Shown here: positions 51,758 through 61,270 of the stretch, piece after piece
How the letters are laid out: each line of letters begins with the position of its first letter
Numbering within the stretch: position 1 is the first letter of the stretch
Assembly: GCF_036186745.1 (NCBI RefSeq)
Contig: NZ_CP108086.1
Coordinates: 6,572,001 to 6,636,000, forward strand
Origin: Microbispora hainanensis
GTDB taxonomy: Bacteria; Actinomycetota; Actinomycetes; Streptosporangiales; Streptosporangiaceae
Length of the DNA: 64,000 bases
Reading direction: 5' to 3'
Notes under the pieces: model-generated
The model's input: the letters and a program-made list of their open reading frames with translations, nothing else
Database searches by the model: none
What the model was told of the DNA's origin: nothing
Position numbers and translations under genes: made by a program

Positions 51758-51782
51758 GCCCGGCCTCCCATGGAGGCCGGGC
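51758..51782 (-). terminator. Hairpin between the CBM2 protein gene and the hemerythrin gene
   Basis: GCCCGGCCTCC-CAT-GGAGGCCGGGC is a perfect 11-bp stem with 3-nt loop. It follows the stop of the CBM2 gene on the minus strand by 78 bp and lies only 25 bp before the hemerythrin start, so it may also sit in that gene's leader. Confidence 0.7.
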
Positions 51783-51859
51783 GCCGGACGAAACGGGACC
51801 ACGGTCGAGCGTGACCGCACAGGGCGGACACCCGGCTATCTACCCCTGACGAGCGCTGA

Positions 51860-53215
51860 TCAGCAGCCGACCGGGCTCGACCCCAGCGCCACGTCGTCGT
51901 ACCAGATGGTGTCGGAGTCGCTGCCGTAGCTCTCCCAGCCCAGGCGGAACGTCGTGGGCCGGGGCGCGGTGGAGCGGCGGAGCCACTGGGCGTCGATGTC
52001 GGTGGTCGGCGTGCCGTCCACCCGCAGGCCCGCGATCTCCTGGTCGTCCAGGTACGTACGCATGGACTGCTGCGTGGTGTCGATCTGGAAGCGCAGGCAG
52101 ACCCAGCGGTTGACGGGCAGCGGGGAGCTCAGCGCGACGCCGGAGGGGCTCTGCTCGGGCAGCGTGGCGTCGTCGGACTCCCGGTTCCACTGGAGCGCGC
52201 CGTTCTGGCCGCCGATGCGCAGGTCCCTGCCGCCGTCCCTGGAGTCCGACATCGTGATCATCGAGACGTGGCCCGTGGGGAGCGCGGTCGTGTGGCGCAC
52301 CCACATGCGGCCGTACACCACGGGCGCGATGCCGGAGACGTCCTTGGTGGTCGCGGCGAAGATGTGGTTGCAGTAGTTGCCGCCGCCGTTGATCCGCAGC
52401 GACTTGCCGCCGCTGTGCACGGTGGCGGTGTCGATCGTGGCGGTGCCGGTGCCCGAGCAGTTCGGGGTGGTCACCTGCCACTCACCCGACGGCGTGCCCG
52501 ACTGGTCCTCGAAGCCGGTGCAGACGACCAGCCCGGTCCCCGAGCAGCCGGACGGCGTGGGCGTCACCGACGGGCTGGGCGAGGGAGACGGCGAAGGGGA
52601 CGGCGACGGCGAGTGGTCCACCGTGGGCGACGGCGACGGCGACGGCGAGGGGGAAGGAGAGGGGGAAGGAGACGGGGACGGCGAGGGGGAAAGAGACGGA
52701 GACGGAGACGGGGACGGCGAGTGGTCCACGATCACCGACGGCGAGGGGGACGGGGAGGCGACGCCGCCGCACGGCACGCCGTTCAGCGACCAGTCGGAAG
52801 GCGTCGTGAGGCTGCTCGACCAGGTGCCCTGGAACCCGAAGTCGGCGACGCCGCCCGTCGCCAGCGAGCCGTTCCACGCGGCATTGGTCGCGGTCACGGT
52901 CGTGCCCGACTGGCTGACCTGGGCGCTCCAGGCGTTGGTGATCTGCTCGCCGGTGCCCGCCGTCCAGCGCAGCGTCCATCCGCTGACCGCCGGGCCGAGG
53001 TTGGTGAGCCGCACCGAGGCGGTGAAGCCGCCGGGCCACTGGTTGGTCGTGTAGTCCACACTGCAGACGGGAGCCGCGGTGGCGGTGCCGGGCACCAGCA
53101 CGACCACCAGGCCGGCGACCAGCGCGGCCAGGGCCGCGACCACGCGCGCCACCGGAGAGCCCGGCAGGCCGCGGGCCGCGAGGCGATGCCCTCGGACGGG
53201 ACGGAACTGCTTCAT
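51860..53215 (-). CDS. Secreted CBM2 protein with Cip1-like C-terminal domain
   Basis: A 451-residue exported protein. Signal peptide ([20 protein letters not shown], cleavage near ATA-AP), then a CBM2 (residues about 50-150) with [31 protein letters not shown] and [10 protein letters not shown], a Ser-Pro linker of about 75 residues holding two [11 protein letters not shown] units, then a beta-jelly-roll domain starting [20 protein letters not shown] and ending [11 protein letters not shown]. The last domain resembles the Cip1 family (cellulose-induced, possibly lyase or accessory). A lignocellulose role is likely; catalytic activity is uncertain. ATG 53215 follows GAGGT. Confidence 0.82.
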   Translation of the reverse strand: MKQFRPVRGHRLAARGLPGSPVARVVAALAALVAGLVVVLVPGTATAAPVCSVDYTTNQWPGGFTASVRLTNLGPAVSGWTLRWTAGTGEQITNAWSAQVSQSGTTVTATNAAWNGSLATGGVADFGFQGTWSSSLTTPSDWSLNGVPCGGVASPSPSPSVIVDHSPSPSPSPSLSPSPSPSPSPSPSPSPSPSPSPTVDHSPSPSPSPSPSPSPSVTPTPSGCSGTGLVVCTGFEDQSGTPSGEWQVTTPNCSGTGTATIDTATVHSGGKSLRINGGGNYCNHIFAATTKDVSGIAPVVYGRMWVRHTTALPTGHVSMITMSDSRDGGRDLRIGGQNGALQWNRESDDATLPEQSPSGVALSSPLPVNRWVCLRFQIDTTQQSMRTYLDDQEIAGLRVDGTPTTDIDAQWLRRSTAPRPTTFRLGWESYGSDSDTIWYDDVALGSSPVGC

Positions 53216-53684
53216 GCGTACCTCGATTTCTGCGCATCTGCTCGTTCGGCACGCCACCCCGCTCGCGCGCCGCGCCTCCTCACCGAGACGGGCGCCGGGC
53301 GAGCACCGGCGAACACGGGCAGGCGCGGGCACGCACGGACAGGCGAGGGTAGGCGCGCTCCCGCTCGGGGCCGCGGCCACTGGGACAGATGGGTCGCGAC
53401 GCTGCGGCCCCCGGACGCAGATGTTTTCTCCGGGTCGCGGAACCGGTCAACGGACCCCGCCGCTCCCGGACCGGGCCCGCCCCGGCGGCGGCGACGCCCG
53501 CGCAGCTCAGGGGCACGACACGGGCCGCGGACGGCCGCGCCCGGGTGACGGCGCGAACTGAATCTTTCACCCTGGGCACCCGCGTGCCCGGGCCGCCCGG
53601 GTTGTTACGAGGGGACCGGTGCCCCGCGCGCCCGACTCTCGTAGTCTTCGCACTGAAACGCGCGAACGCAAAGGACAACCCCCA
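53216..53684. other. Gap between divergent CBM2-protein and ROK kinase genes
   Basis: About 470 bp of very GC-rich DNA with no gene supported on either strand. It must hold two divergent promoters, but no clear -35/-10 pair or cellulose-type (CebR-like) palindrome was recognised. Confidence 0.45.
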
Positions 53685-54713
53685 ATGGCAGATACAGGGT
53701 CCTGGGTCGTCGTCGGGCTCGACAACGGCGGCACAAGCAACAACGCGACCGTTCTGGACGCCTCAGGGCGGTTCCTGGTGGACCGGCTGGTCGAGACCCC
53801 CAGCCTCGTGCGGGAGGGTCCCGAGGTCGCGGTCGAGCAGCTCCTGCTCGCCCTCGACAACGTGCTGGAGCTGACCGGCACGCCGCGCTCCGCCGTACGC
53901 GCTGTGGGCCTGGACACCCCGGGCCCGGCCAGCGCCGACGGGGTGATCTCCTCGAAGGGCGCGACCAACTTCGTCGATCCGGGCTGGTTCGGCTTCGACT
54001 TCCGGGGAGCCCTGGAGTCGCGGCTGGGGCTGCCGGTCGTCTACAACAACGACGGCAACGCCGCGGCGCTCTACTCCCACCACGTACGCTTCGGGCCGGA
54101 CGCCTGGCAGCACTCGTCGGTGTCGGCGATCGTCGGCACCGGGCTCGGGGGCGGCGTCATCCAGTCGGGACACGTGGTGAAGGGCGCCGCCGGGATGGCC
54201 GGCGAGCTCGGCCACGTCCACATCCCGCTGCAGGGCCTGCTGGAGGACGGCCAGCCGCTCCCCGAGTGCAACTGCGGCTTCGTCGGGGACGCCGAGAGCG
54301 TCGCCTCGCTGACCGGCATCGAGAAGAACCTGCTGCCCTACTGGCTGACCCGCTTCCCCGACCACGAGCTGCACAAGGTCGAGCCCGTCGGGAAGGCCGC
54401 CAAGCTGCTGCGCGGCTACGCCGAGAACGGCGACCCGCTCGCGCTCAAGGTCTTCGAGCAGCAGGCCATGGCCATCGGCAGGCTGTTCACGATCGCGGCC
54501 AACTTCACCGACCCGGACGCGTACTTCCTGGGCGGCGGGGTGGTCGAGGCGGCCCCGCACTTCCGCGAGTGGTTCCTGGAGAAGGTCCGCGAGCACACCC
54601 TGCTGCGCGAGGAGCAGCGGCGGGTGGCCTCGGTGACGCTCGTCGAGGACCTCGACATGGCCGGCGCCCGGGGCGCGGCGCTCGCCGCCCTCGCCGAGAT
54701 CGTCGGCCGCTGA
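53685..54713 (+). CDS. ROK-family sugar kinase
   Basis: A 342-residue kinase/regulator-fold protein without an HTH: phosphate loop GLDNGGTSNNATVLDASGRF, VGLDTPGPAS, NNDGNAAALYSHH, GTGLGGGVIQSGHVVKGAAG, and the ROK zinc/sugar site MAGELGHVHIPLQG with CNCGFVGDAESVAS, in which the second cysteine pair is reduced compared with the classical CxCGxxGC. It would phosphorylate glucose or a related sugar released by the secreted hydrolases. ATG 53685 with AAGGA (53671-53675); the longer frame to 53619 is not needed. Confidence 0.88.
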   Translation: MADTGSWVVVGLDNGGTSNNATVLDASGRFLVDRLVETPSLVREGPEVAVEQLLLALDNVLELTGTPRSAVRAVGLDTPGPASADGVISSKGATNFVDPGWFGFDFRGALESRLGLPVVYNNDGNAAALYSHHVRFGPDAWQHSSVSAIVGTGLGGGVIQSGHVVKGAAGMAGELGHVHIPLQGLLEDGQPLPECNCGFVGDAESVASLTGIEKNLLPYWLTRFPDHELHKVEPVGKAAKLLRGYAENGDPLALKVFEQQAMAIGRLFTIAANFTDPDAYFLGGGVVEAAPHFREWFLEKVREHTLLREEQRRVASVTLVEDLDMAGARGAALAALAEIVGR

Positions 54714-54740
54714 CACCTGTCCGCGGCCCGGCCCGGTCAC

Positions 54741-54768
54741 GGCGGGTGATCTGGACGGATCACCCGCC
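54741..54768 (+). terminator. Terminator after ROK kinase gene
   Basis: GGCGGGTGAT-CTGGACGG-ATCACCCGCC: a perfect 10-bp stem with 8-nt loop, 27 bp after the stop codon. Confidence 0.85.
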
Positions 54769-54840
54769 AGGACGGGGTCCGGCGGACGGAACGTCCAGAG
54801 CGGGTTGCGAATCTCGTTCGGTTCGGCACGATGCGGACTC

Positions 54841-55188
54841 GTGAACGACACAGACCTGCTCAACGGCCGCCGCTTCGTCATGGTCAGCTCCACGGCCAGC
54901 GTGGTGGACGCCGACGCGCCGACCGAGTTCGCCTACGAGGAGTCGGGCGGCGTCATCTGGGGGCATTACACGGGCGACACCGTGGTCCACGGCCGGTTCG
55001 TCGGCACGCGGGACAGCGACCGCATCGAGCTGTCCTACGTCCACCTGCTGAAGACCGGCGAGCGCGCGAGCGGCCGCAGCGTCAGCCGCATCGAAACGGC
55101 CGAGGACGGCCGGCTGCGCCTGGTGGAGGAGTTCCAGTTCGAGGGCGACGACGCCACCCACGTCAGCGTCTGCGCCGAGGTGGCCTGA
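54841..55188 (+). CDS. Small conserved protein (often mislabelled N-acetylglutamate synthase)
   Basis: A 115-residue beta-rich protein: LNGRRFVMVSSTASVVDADA, GGVIWGHYTGDTVVHGRFVG, RDSDRIELSYVHLLKTGERA, RLRLVEEFQFEG. The strand pattern of repeated VxGxxxG hairpins matches a family commonly labelled N-acetylglutamate synthase in databases, which has no acetyltransferase motif; I give no function. GTG 54841 was chosen; the upstream in-frame residues lie in the terminator-proximal leader. Confidence 0.75.
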   Translation: MNDTDLLNGRRFVMVSSTASVVDADAPTEFAYEESGGVIWGHYTGDTVVHGRFVGTRDSDRIELSYVHLLKTGERASGRSVSRIETAEDGRLRLVEEFQFEGDDATHVSVCAEVA

Positions 55189-55190
55189 CC

Positions 55191-55877
55191 CTACGTTTCG
55201 TCGCGCAGCGCGGCGCGGCCCTCGGCCGCGCCGACGAAGCGCATCTTGCCGAGCGGCAGCCCCTGCCCCTGCCCCTGGCCTGGCCCCGGCCCCTGCTCGG
55301 GCTCCGGGGAGGCCGAGGGCGTGGGCCGCCGCGCGGCGCCCCTGCCCCGGTCGCGCTCCCGGTCGCTCGGCAGCACGTACGGCCGCCTGAGCACCTCGTC
55401 GAGGATGAACACGGTCTCGGTGGCCTTGACGGCGGGGATGTTGGCCAGGCGTTCGGTGACCATCGCGTGCACCTCGGCCACGTCGGCCATCCGCACCTGG
55501 ATCATGGCGTCGTGCTGGCCGGTGGTGATGGCGCAGTACTCCACCTCCGGCATCTGCGCGAGCTGGGCGCGGAACTGCCGCCACATCTGCTGGCGCACGG
55601 TCACGAAGATCAGCGCGACGATGCCGAGACCGGCCCGCTGGTGGTCGATCTCGGCCGTGAAGCGCTTGATCACACCGTCGGCGCGCAGCGCCTCGAAGCG
55701 TGTGTAGGCGTTGGCCCGGGAGATCCCCACGCGCTCGGCGAGCGCGGAGACCGAGACCCGCCCGTTCTCCCTGAGCACCTCGAGGATCTTCAGATGGGTG
55801 GCGTCCAGCTCCAGGCCGATGCCGATCCGTCCAGTGGCGCCGCCCCCGGACCCCGAGTTGCTTGACATTTCGGTCAC
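55191..55877 (-). CDS. Lrp/AsnC family regulator with Pro/Gln-rich tail
   Basis: A 228-residue regulator. HTH: LDATHLKILEVLRENGRVSV and ALAERVGISRANAYTRFEAL; RAM/ligand domain: VALIFVTVRQQMWRQFRAQL, YCAITTGQHDAMIQVRMADV. The last 50 residues are a Pro/Gln/Gly-rich extension (PEPEQGPGPGQGQGQG) beyond the normal 150-170. GTG 55877 is preferred as GGAGG lies 9 nt upstream; ATG 55868 is the alternative. It is divergent from a peptide ABC operon with an inverted repeat in the gap, so it probably regulates peptide or amino-acid uptake. Confidence 0.88.
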   Translation of the reverse strand: MTEMSSNSGSGGGATGRIGIGLELDATHLKILEVLRENGRVSVSALAERVGISRANAYTRFEALRADGVIKRFTAEIDHQRAGLGIVALIFVTVRQQMWRQFRAQLAQMPEVEYCAITTGQHDAMIQVRMADVAEVHAMVTERLANIPAVKATETVFILDEVLRRPYVLPSDRERDRGRGAARRPTPSASPEPEQGPGPGQGQGQGLPLGKMRFVGAAEGRAALRDET

Positions 55878-55945
55878 CGCTTCATCCTCCGTGGGAGATT
55901 CGTCTCGGCTTGGCCGCACGAGCTGGACTTTCTGCCGGACAATCC

Positions 55946-55970
55946 TGGACGATCGGCGACCAAACGTCCA
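55946..55970. promoter_or_regulatory. Inverted repeat in Lrp/ABC divergent promoter
   Basis: TGGACG (55946-55951) and CGTCCA (55965-55970) are perfect 6-bp arms 13 bp apart, midway between the two divergent starts. This is a likely Lrp/AsnC operator controlling both sides. Confidence 0.5.
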
Positions 55971-56007
55971 TACGGCCAAGAGTTGGCCTGTTTTCGGAGG
56001 ACACATA

Positions 56008-57603
56008 ATGACGACCCGTTCGTGGCAGGTGAGGGCCGGCCTGCTCCCGGTTGTGCTCACCGGCGCCCTCGCCCTCGCGGCCTGCTCCGGCGGCGGCTCG
56101 TCCAGCAGCACCCCCAGCGGCGCCGCGGGCAAGACGCTCGTGATAGACACCTCGTTCGACCTCAAGACGGCGGACCCGGGACGGACCTACGAGCCGACCG
56201 GCCTGATCGTCGACAAGGCGACCTACGACACGCTTCTCACGTTCGACGGCTCCGACGTCACCAAGCCGGTGCCGTCGCTCGCCGAGTCGTACGAACTGTC
56301 GCCCGACGGCAAGACGCTCACGCTCAAGCTGCGGCAGGGCGCGAAGTTCGCCGACGGCTCCCCGGTGACCGCCGACGACGTGGTGTTCTCGCTCACCCGC
56401 GTGCGCGACATGAAGGGCACGCCGTCGTTCCTGCTCGACGGCGTGGAGATCGCCAAGACCGACGACTCGACCATCACGCTGACGTCGAAGACCTCCAACC
56501 CGGCGCTGCCGTACATCCTGCCCAACCCCGCCCTCGGCATCCTCAACTCGAAGGCGGCCAAGGAGCACGGGGCGACCGACGACCCGGGCGACAAGGCAGA
56601 GCAGTACCTCAACTCCACCTCGGCGGGCTCGGGGCCGTACACGATCGAGTCGTTCAACGTGAGCAGCCAGGTCGTGCTGAAGGCGAACGCGAACTACTGG
56701 GGCACGAAGAAGCCCTATTACGACAAGGTGGTCATCCGCAACGTCGAGTCGGCCACGCAGAAGCTCAACGTGCAGCGCGGCGACAGCCAGGTGGCGCTGA
56801 ACCTGTCCGGCGACCAGGTGGCCGGCATCTCCGGCGGCCTGCAGGTCGACCGGACCACCTCGGCGTACGTGTTCTTCCTGCTCGCCAACCAGGACTCGGG
56901 CGTCAGCAAGGTCACCTCCAACCCCAAGTTCGTCGAGGCGGTGCGCAAGGGCATCGACTATCAGGGGCTGCTCGAGCTGGCCGGCGAGGGCTCGACGCAG
57001 GCATCGGGCATCATCCCGTCGATGTTCCTCGGCGCGCTGCCCGCCGACCAGGCGGCCACGCGCGACGTCGAGGGCGCCAAGGCGGCGCTCGCCGCGAGCG
57101 GCGTGACCGACCCCACGGTCAAGCTGGAGTATCCCAGCGAGCTGACCGTGAACGGCCTGTCCTTCCAGCCGCTGGCCGAGCGTATCCAGGCCAACCTCAA
57201 GGAGGTCGGCATCAACGTCGAGCTGACCCCCGCCCCGGTCACCACCGCCCTGGACAACTACCGCAACGGCAAGGAGGAGCTGGGCCTGTGGTACTGGGGC
57301 CCCGACTTCCCCGACCCCAGCAACTACCTGTCGTTCGCCCCGGGCAAGCTGGTCGGCCTGCGGGCCGGATGGAAGGCGGGCGCGGACAAGGACGTCGAGG
57401 CCGCCGCCGACAAGGCCGCCGCCGCGGTGAGCGACGACGACCGCAAGCAGGCGTACACCGACTTCCAGCAGAAGCTCAACGCGACCGGCCCGTTCATGCC
57501 GCTGATCCAGCCCGGCCAGAACATCGTGACGGCGGCGTCCGTCACCGGTGTGGCGTACCACCCCGTGTGGACGATCAATGTCGCCGACCTCGGCGCCAAG
57601 TAG
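56008..57603 (+). CDS. Peptide ABC transporter substrate-binding lipoprotein (SBP family 5)
   Basis: A 531-residue extracellular binding protein. Lipobox LALAACSGG with Cys26 shows it is lipid-anchored. The family-5 pattern is clear: VDKATYDTLLTFDGSDVTKP, LAESYELSPDGKTLTLKLRQ, ADGSPVTADDVVFSLTRVRD, GSGPYTIESFN and KANANYWGTKKPYYDKVVIR. It delivers oligopeptides, dipeptides or similar ligands to the permeases downstream. ATG 56008 with GGAGG (55996-56000). First gene of a six-gene operon. Confidence 0.93.
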   Translation: MTTRSWQVRAGLLPVVLTGALALAACSGGGSSSSTPSGAAGKTLVIDTSFDLKTADPGRTYEPTGLIVDKATYDTLLTFDGSDVTKPVPSLAESYELSPDGKTLTLKLRQGAKFADGSPVTADDVVFSLTRVRDMKGTPSFLLDGVEIAKTDDSTITLTSKTSNPALPYILPNPALGILNSKAAKEHGATDDPGDKAEQYLNSTSAGSGPYTIESFNVSSQVVLKANANYWGTKKPYYDKVVIRNVESATQKLNVQRGDSQVALNLSGDQVAGISGGLQVDRTTSAYVFFLLANQDSGVSKVTSNPKFVEAVRKGIDYQGLLELAGEGSTQASGIIPSMFLGALPADQAATRDVEGAKAALAASGVTDPTVKLEYPSELTVNGLSFQPLAERIQANLKEVGINVELTPAPVTTALDNYRNGKEELGLWYWGPDFPDPSNYLSFAPGKLVGLRAGWKAGADKDVEAAADKAAAAVSDDDRKQAYTDFQQKLNATGPFMPLIQPGQNIVTAASVTGVAYHPVWTINVADLGAK

Positions 57604-57625
57604 ACGCCGTACGGGGAACCGGGCG

Positions 57626-58651
57626 GTGCGCAGTCCGCTCGCCCGGTTCCTGGTGCGGCGCGTCCTCACGGCGGTGCTGCTGGCGCTGGGCATCACGCTG
57701 GTCACCTTCGTGCTGACCAACCTGGTGCCCGGCGACCCGGTCGCGGCCAACCTCGGCCAGCGGGCGCTCGGCGACCCGGCGATCGTGGCCCAGTGGCGCG
57801 CCGATCACGGCCTCGACCGGCCGCTGCCGCAGCAATACCTGCTGCACCTCGAAGGGCTGCTGCACGGCGACCTCGGGACGAGCCAGCAGAGCCACCGTCC
57901 GGTGCTCGACGACCTCTCCGAGGCGGTGCCGGCCACGCTGGAGCTGGCCGGGGCCGCGATCCTCGTCTCGCTGATCCTCGGCGTGGGATTCGGCGTGATC
58001 GCGGCGCTGCGTCGCGACCGGATCTCCGACCACGTGCTGCGGGTGCTCAGCCTCATCGGCATCTCGGTGCCGACGTTCTGGCTGGCGCTCGTGGCGTTCT
58101 ACGTGTTCTTCTTCCGGCTCCAGATCACCCCGGGCAGCGGCCGCATCGATTCCGGGATGACCCCGCCGCCGCAGGTCACCGGCCTCTACACGGTCGACGC
58201 CCTGCTGTCCGGCCAGTGGGACGTGTTCTCCTCGGCGGTCGGCCACCTGGCCGCGCCGGCGCTCGTGCTGGCCCTCTACACGATCGGCCTGCTCACGCGG
58301 TTCACCCGCTCGGCCGTGCTGGAGGTGCTCGGGCAGGACTACGTGCGCGCCGCCCGCGCCAAGGGCCTGCCCGGCCGGGTGGTGCTGTTCCGCTATGTGC
58401 TGCGCCCCGCGCTGGTGCCGGTCATCACCGTGGCCGGCCTGGCGTTCGGCAGCCTGCTGTCCGGCACCGTGCTGGTGGAGGCCGTCTTCGCCTGGCCGGG
58501 CGTCGGCCAGTACGCCTACAAGAGCGCCACCACCCTCGACCTGCCCGCCGTCATGGGCGTCGGCCTCGTGGTGGGCGTGGTCTACCTCGTCATCAACCTG
58601 GTCGTCGACGTGCTGTACGGCGTCATCGACCCGAGAGTGAGGGTCTCGTGA
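57626..58651 (+). CDS. Peptide ABC transporter permease, DppB/OppB type
   Basis: A 341-residue permease with six helices; N-terminal RFLVRRVLTAVLLALGITLV and VLTNLVPGDPVAANLGQRA, GLDRPLPQQYLLHLEGLLHG, LSLIGISVPTFWLALVAFYV, and the EAA loop QDYVRAARAKGLPGRVVLFR. GTG 57626 gives a normal N-terminus 22 bp after the binding-protein stop; the longer frame to 57548 overlaps that gene. Confidence 0.92.
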   Translation: MRSPLARFLVRRVLTAVLLALGITLVTFVLTNLVPGDPVAANLGQRALGDPAIVAQWRADHGLDRPLPQQYLLHLEGLLHGDLGTSQQSHRPVLDDLSEAVPATLELAGAAILVSLILGVGFGVIAALRRDRISDHVLRVLSLIGISVPTFWLALVAFYVFFFRLQITPGSGRIDSGMTPPPQVTGLYTVDALLSGQWDVFSSAVGHLAAPALVLALYTIGLLTRFTRSAVLEVLGQDYVRAARAKGLPGRVVLFRYVLRPALVPVITVAGLAFGSLLSGTVLVEAVFAWPGVGQYAYKSATTLDLPAVMGVGLVVGVVYLVINLVVDVLYGVIDPRVRVS

Positions 58652-59523
58652 AGCGCGCCGGCCTGTTCGCGCGCACCCGCGCGAGCCGGCTCCCGCAGGC
58701 GTGGCGGCGTCCGCTGGCGGTCGTCGGCACCGTCGTCGCGGTGGTCTGGATCGTGGTCGCGCTGGCCGCGCCGGTGCTCGCGCCGCACGACCCGCTGGCG
58801 CAGGAGCTGCCCCGGCTCGCACCGCCCGGCCCCGGCCACTGGCTCGGCACCGACCAGCTCGGCCGCGACATCCTCAGCCGGATCATGTACGGAGCACGGG
58901 TGTCCATCCCGCTGACGCTGCTGCTGGTGGCGCTGTCGGTGGTGATCGGGGGCCTGCTCGGCGCCTGCGCGGGCTATTTCGGCCGGTGGGTGGACGAGAC
59001 GATCATGCGCCTGGCCGACCTCGTGTTCGCCTTCCCCACCGTCATCCTCGCGATGGTCGTCGCCGCCGCCCTGGGCGCGAGCCTCGGCAACGCGGTGCTC
59101 GCCGTGCTCGTCGTCGCCTGGCCGGCGTACGCGCGGGTCACCCGCGGCCTCGTGCTCGGCGTACGGGAGCGGGAGTTCGTGCTGAGCGGCAGGCTGCTGG
59201 GCTTTTCCGCCTGGCGGTCGCTGCGGGTGGACGTGCTGCCCAACGTCACCGGGCCCGTGCTGGTGCTCGCCACCCTCGACATCGGCACCGCGCTGCTGCT
59301 GCTGTCGGGCCTGTCGTTCCTCGGGCTCGGCGCCAAGCCGCCGTCGCCCGAGTGGGGCGCGATGGTCGCCGGAGGGGTGGAGGTCTTCGACAGCTGGTGG
59401 GTCGCGACGTTCCCCGGGCTCGCGATCCTCACGGTCGTCCTCGCGTTCAACTTCCTCGGCGACACGCTGCGCGACGCGCTCGACCCGCGTACCGCCCGGG
59501 CGATCAAGGAGCGTGCACTGTGA
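58648..59523 (+). CDS. Peptide ABC transporter permease, DppC/OppC type
   Basis: A 291-residue permease: VLAPHDPLAQELPRLAPPGP, HWLGTDQLGRDILSRIMYGA (the DppC signature), LADLVFAFPTVILAMVVAAA, and EAA loop REREFVLSGRLLGFSAWRSL. Its GTG overlaps the stop of the first permease gene (GTGA), showing tight coupling. Confidence 0.93.
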   Translation: MKRAGLFARTRASRLPQAWRRPLAVVGTVVAVVWIVVALAAPVLAPHDPLAQELPRLAPPGPGHWLGTDQLGRDILSRIMYGARVSIPLTLLLVALSVVIGGLLGACAGYFGRWVDETIMRLADLVFAFPTVILAMVVAAALGASLGNAVLAVLVVAWPAYARVTRGLVLGVREREFVLSGRLLGFSAWRSLRVDVLPNVTGPVLVLATLDIGTALLLLSGLSFLGLGAKPPSPEWGAMVAGGVEVFDSWWVATFPGLAILTVVLAFNFLGDTLRDALDPRTARAIKERAL

Positions 59524-60338
59524 CTGCCGCATCGAAGACGGCGGCACCGAAGAAGGCGGCGCTGACGATCGAAGGGCTGCGGGTCTCGATCGGCGGCCAC
59601 GACGTCCTGCACGGCGTCGACCTGACCCTGGAGGCAGGCCGCGTGCACGGCCTCGCCGGCGAGAGCGGCTCGGGCAAGACCATGACCGGGCTCGCCGTGC
59701 TCGGCCTGCTCCCCCACGGCTCCCGCGCGTCGGGACGGATCGCCTTCGGCGGCCGTGACCTGCTGGAGATGCCCGCCCGCGAGCTCAACGAGGTGCGCGG
59801 CGCGAAGATCGCCATGGTCTTCCAGGACCCGGCGACCAGCCTGCACCCGATGCTGACGGTGGAGCGGCAGCTCACCGAGCACATGCGCCATCACCTGGGC
59901 GTCGGCAGGAAGGATGCGCGGGAGCGGGCCGCCGGTCTGCTCGCCAAGGTGCGCATCCCGGGCCCCGAGGAGGCGCTGAAGCGCTACCCGCACCAGTTCT
60001 CCGGCGGCATGCGGCAGCGCATCGCCATCGCCGTCGCGCTGGCCTGCGAGCCCGAGGTGCTCATCGCCGACGAGCCGACGACCGCGCTCGACGTCACCGT
60101 GCAGGCCGGGATCCTGCGCCTGCTGCGCGGCCTGTGCGACGACCTCGGCCTCGCCGTCCTGCTCGTCACCCATGACCTCGGCGTGATGTCGGCGGTGGCC
60201 GACGAGGTGAGCGTGATGAAGGACGGGCTGGTCGTGGAGACCGGCCCGCGCGGCCGGGTGCTCCGCGAGCCGAGCCACCCCTACACCCGTTCGCTGCTCG
60301 ACGCCCTGCCCGTGCCGCCCGCGGAGGAGTCACGATGA
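59520..60338 (+). CDS. Peptide ABC transporter ATPase, DppD/OppD type
   Basis: A 272-residue ATPase: Walker [10 protein letters not shown]-loop [12 protein letters not shown], signature [12 protein letters not shown], Walker [13 protein letters not shown], and H-loop [12 protein letters not shown] 59520 overlaps the stop of the second permease gene (GTGA). The C-terminal iron-sulfur-like cysteines of some OppD proteins are absent; the protein ends soon after [13 protein letters not shown]. Confidence 0.93.
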   Translation: MTAASKTAAPKKAALTIEGLRVSIGGHDVLHGVDLTLEAGRVHGLAGESGSGKTMTGLAVLGLLPHGSRASGRIAFGGRDLLEMPARELNEVRGAKIAMVFQDPATSLHPMLTVERQLTEHMRHHLGVGRKDARERAAGLLAKVRIPGPEEALKRYPHQFSGGMRQRIAIAVALACEPEVLIADEPTTALDVTVQAGILRLLRGLCDDLGLAVLLVTHDLGVMSAVADEVSVMKDGLVVETGPRGRVLREPSHPYTRSLLDALPVPPAEESR

Positions 60339-61270
60339 CCACCCCCCTGTTGTCCGTGGAGGACCTGGTCGTGGAGCACCGCACGCCGGGCCGCCCGGTC
60401 GTGCGAGCGGTGGCCGGGGCCAGCCTGCACGTCGCCGCCGGCGAGGTCGTCGGCCTGGTCGGCGAGTCCGGATGCGGCAAGTCCACCCTGGCCAGGGCTG
60501 TGTGCGGGCTGCACGGCGCGGCCTCCGGACGGATCCGCGTCGGCGGGCGGCCGGTGACGCCCCTCGGGCTGCGCCGCAGGGACCCCGCGCTCACCGGCGT
60601 GCAGATGGTGTTCCAGGATCCGTACTCCTCGCTGAACCCGCGCCGCCGCGTCGGCGCGCAGATCGCCGACGGGCTGCGGACCGCGGGCGACACCGCGGCC
60701 AGCCCCGCCGACCTGCTCGAACGGGTCGGGCTGCCGCGCGACTTCGCCGGCCGATATCCGCACGAGTTCTCCGGCGGGCAGCGGCAGCGCGTCGCGATCG
60801 CGCGGGCGCTCGCCGCCCGGCCGTCGCTGCTGATCGGGGACGAGCCGATCTCGGCACTGGACGCCTCCGCCCAGGCGCAGGTGGCCCGGCTGATGCGCGA
60901 CCTCGCCGTGGAGTCCGGCGCGGGCCTGCTGTTCATCAGCCACGACCTGTCCGTCGTACGGCTGATCGCCGACCGGATCGCGGTCATGTACCTCGGCAAG
61001 GTGGTGGAGACCGGGCCGACCGCCGAGGTGTGGGCCGACCCCCGGCACCCGTACACGCGGGCGCTGCTCGCCGCGATCCCCTCCCCCGACGGCGCGGGCG
61101 TGCTGCCCGCCGAGCTGCCGGGGGACGTGCCCGACCCCGCCGATCCCCCGGCGGGCTGCCGGTTCCATCCCCGCTGCCCGCTGGCCATGGACGTGTGCCG
61201 GGAGAAGGAACCGGACTTCGGGCCGGTGGCCTGCTGGCTGCACGCGCCGGAGCCGTCCCCCGCGTCATGA
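60335..61270 (+). CDS. Peptide ABC transporter ATPase, DppF/OppF type
   Basis: A 311-residue ATPase: Walker A GESGCGKST, MVFQDPYSSLNP, signature FSGGQRQRVAIARAL, Walker B LLIGDEPISALD, H-loop LFISHDLSV, and the oligopeptide C-terminal motif HPYTRALLAAIPSPDGAG with CRFHPRCPLAMDVC. The ATG overlaps the preceding stop (ATGA). Confidence 0.94.
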   Translation: MTTPLLSVEDLVVEHRTPGRPVVRAVAGASLHVAAGEVVGLVGESGCGKSTLARAVCGLHGAASGRIRVGGRPVTPLGLRRRDPALTGVQMVFQDPYSSLNPRRRVGAQIADGLRTAGDTAASPADLLERVGLPRDFAGRYPHEFSGGQRQRVAIARALAARPSLLIGDEPISALDASAQAQVARLMRDLAVESGAGLLFISHDLSVVRLIADRIAVMYLGKVVETGPTAEVWADPRHPYTRALLAAIPSPDGAGVLPAELPGDVPDPADPPAGCRFHPRCPLAMDVCREKEPDFGPVACWLHAPEPSPAS

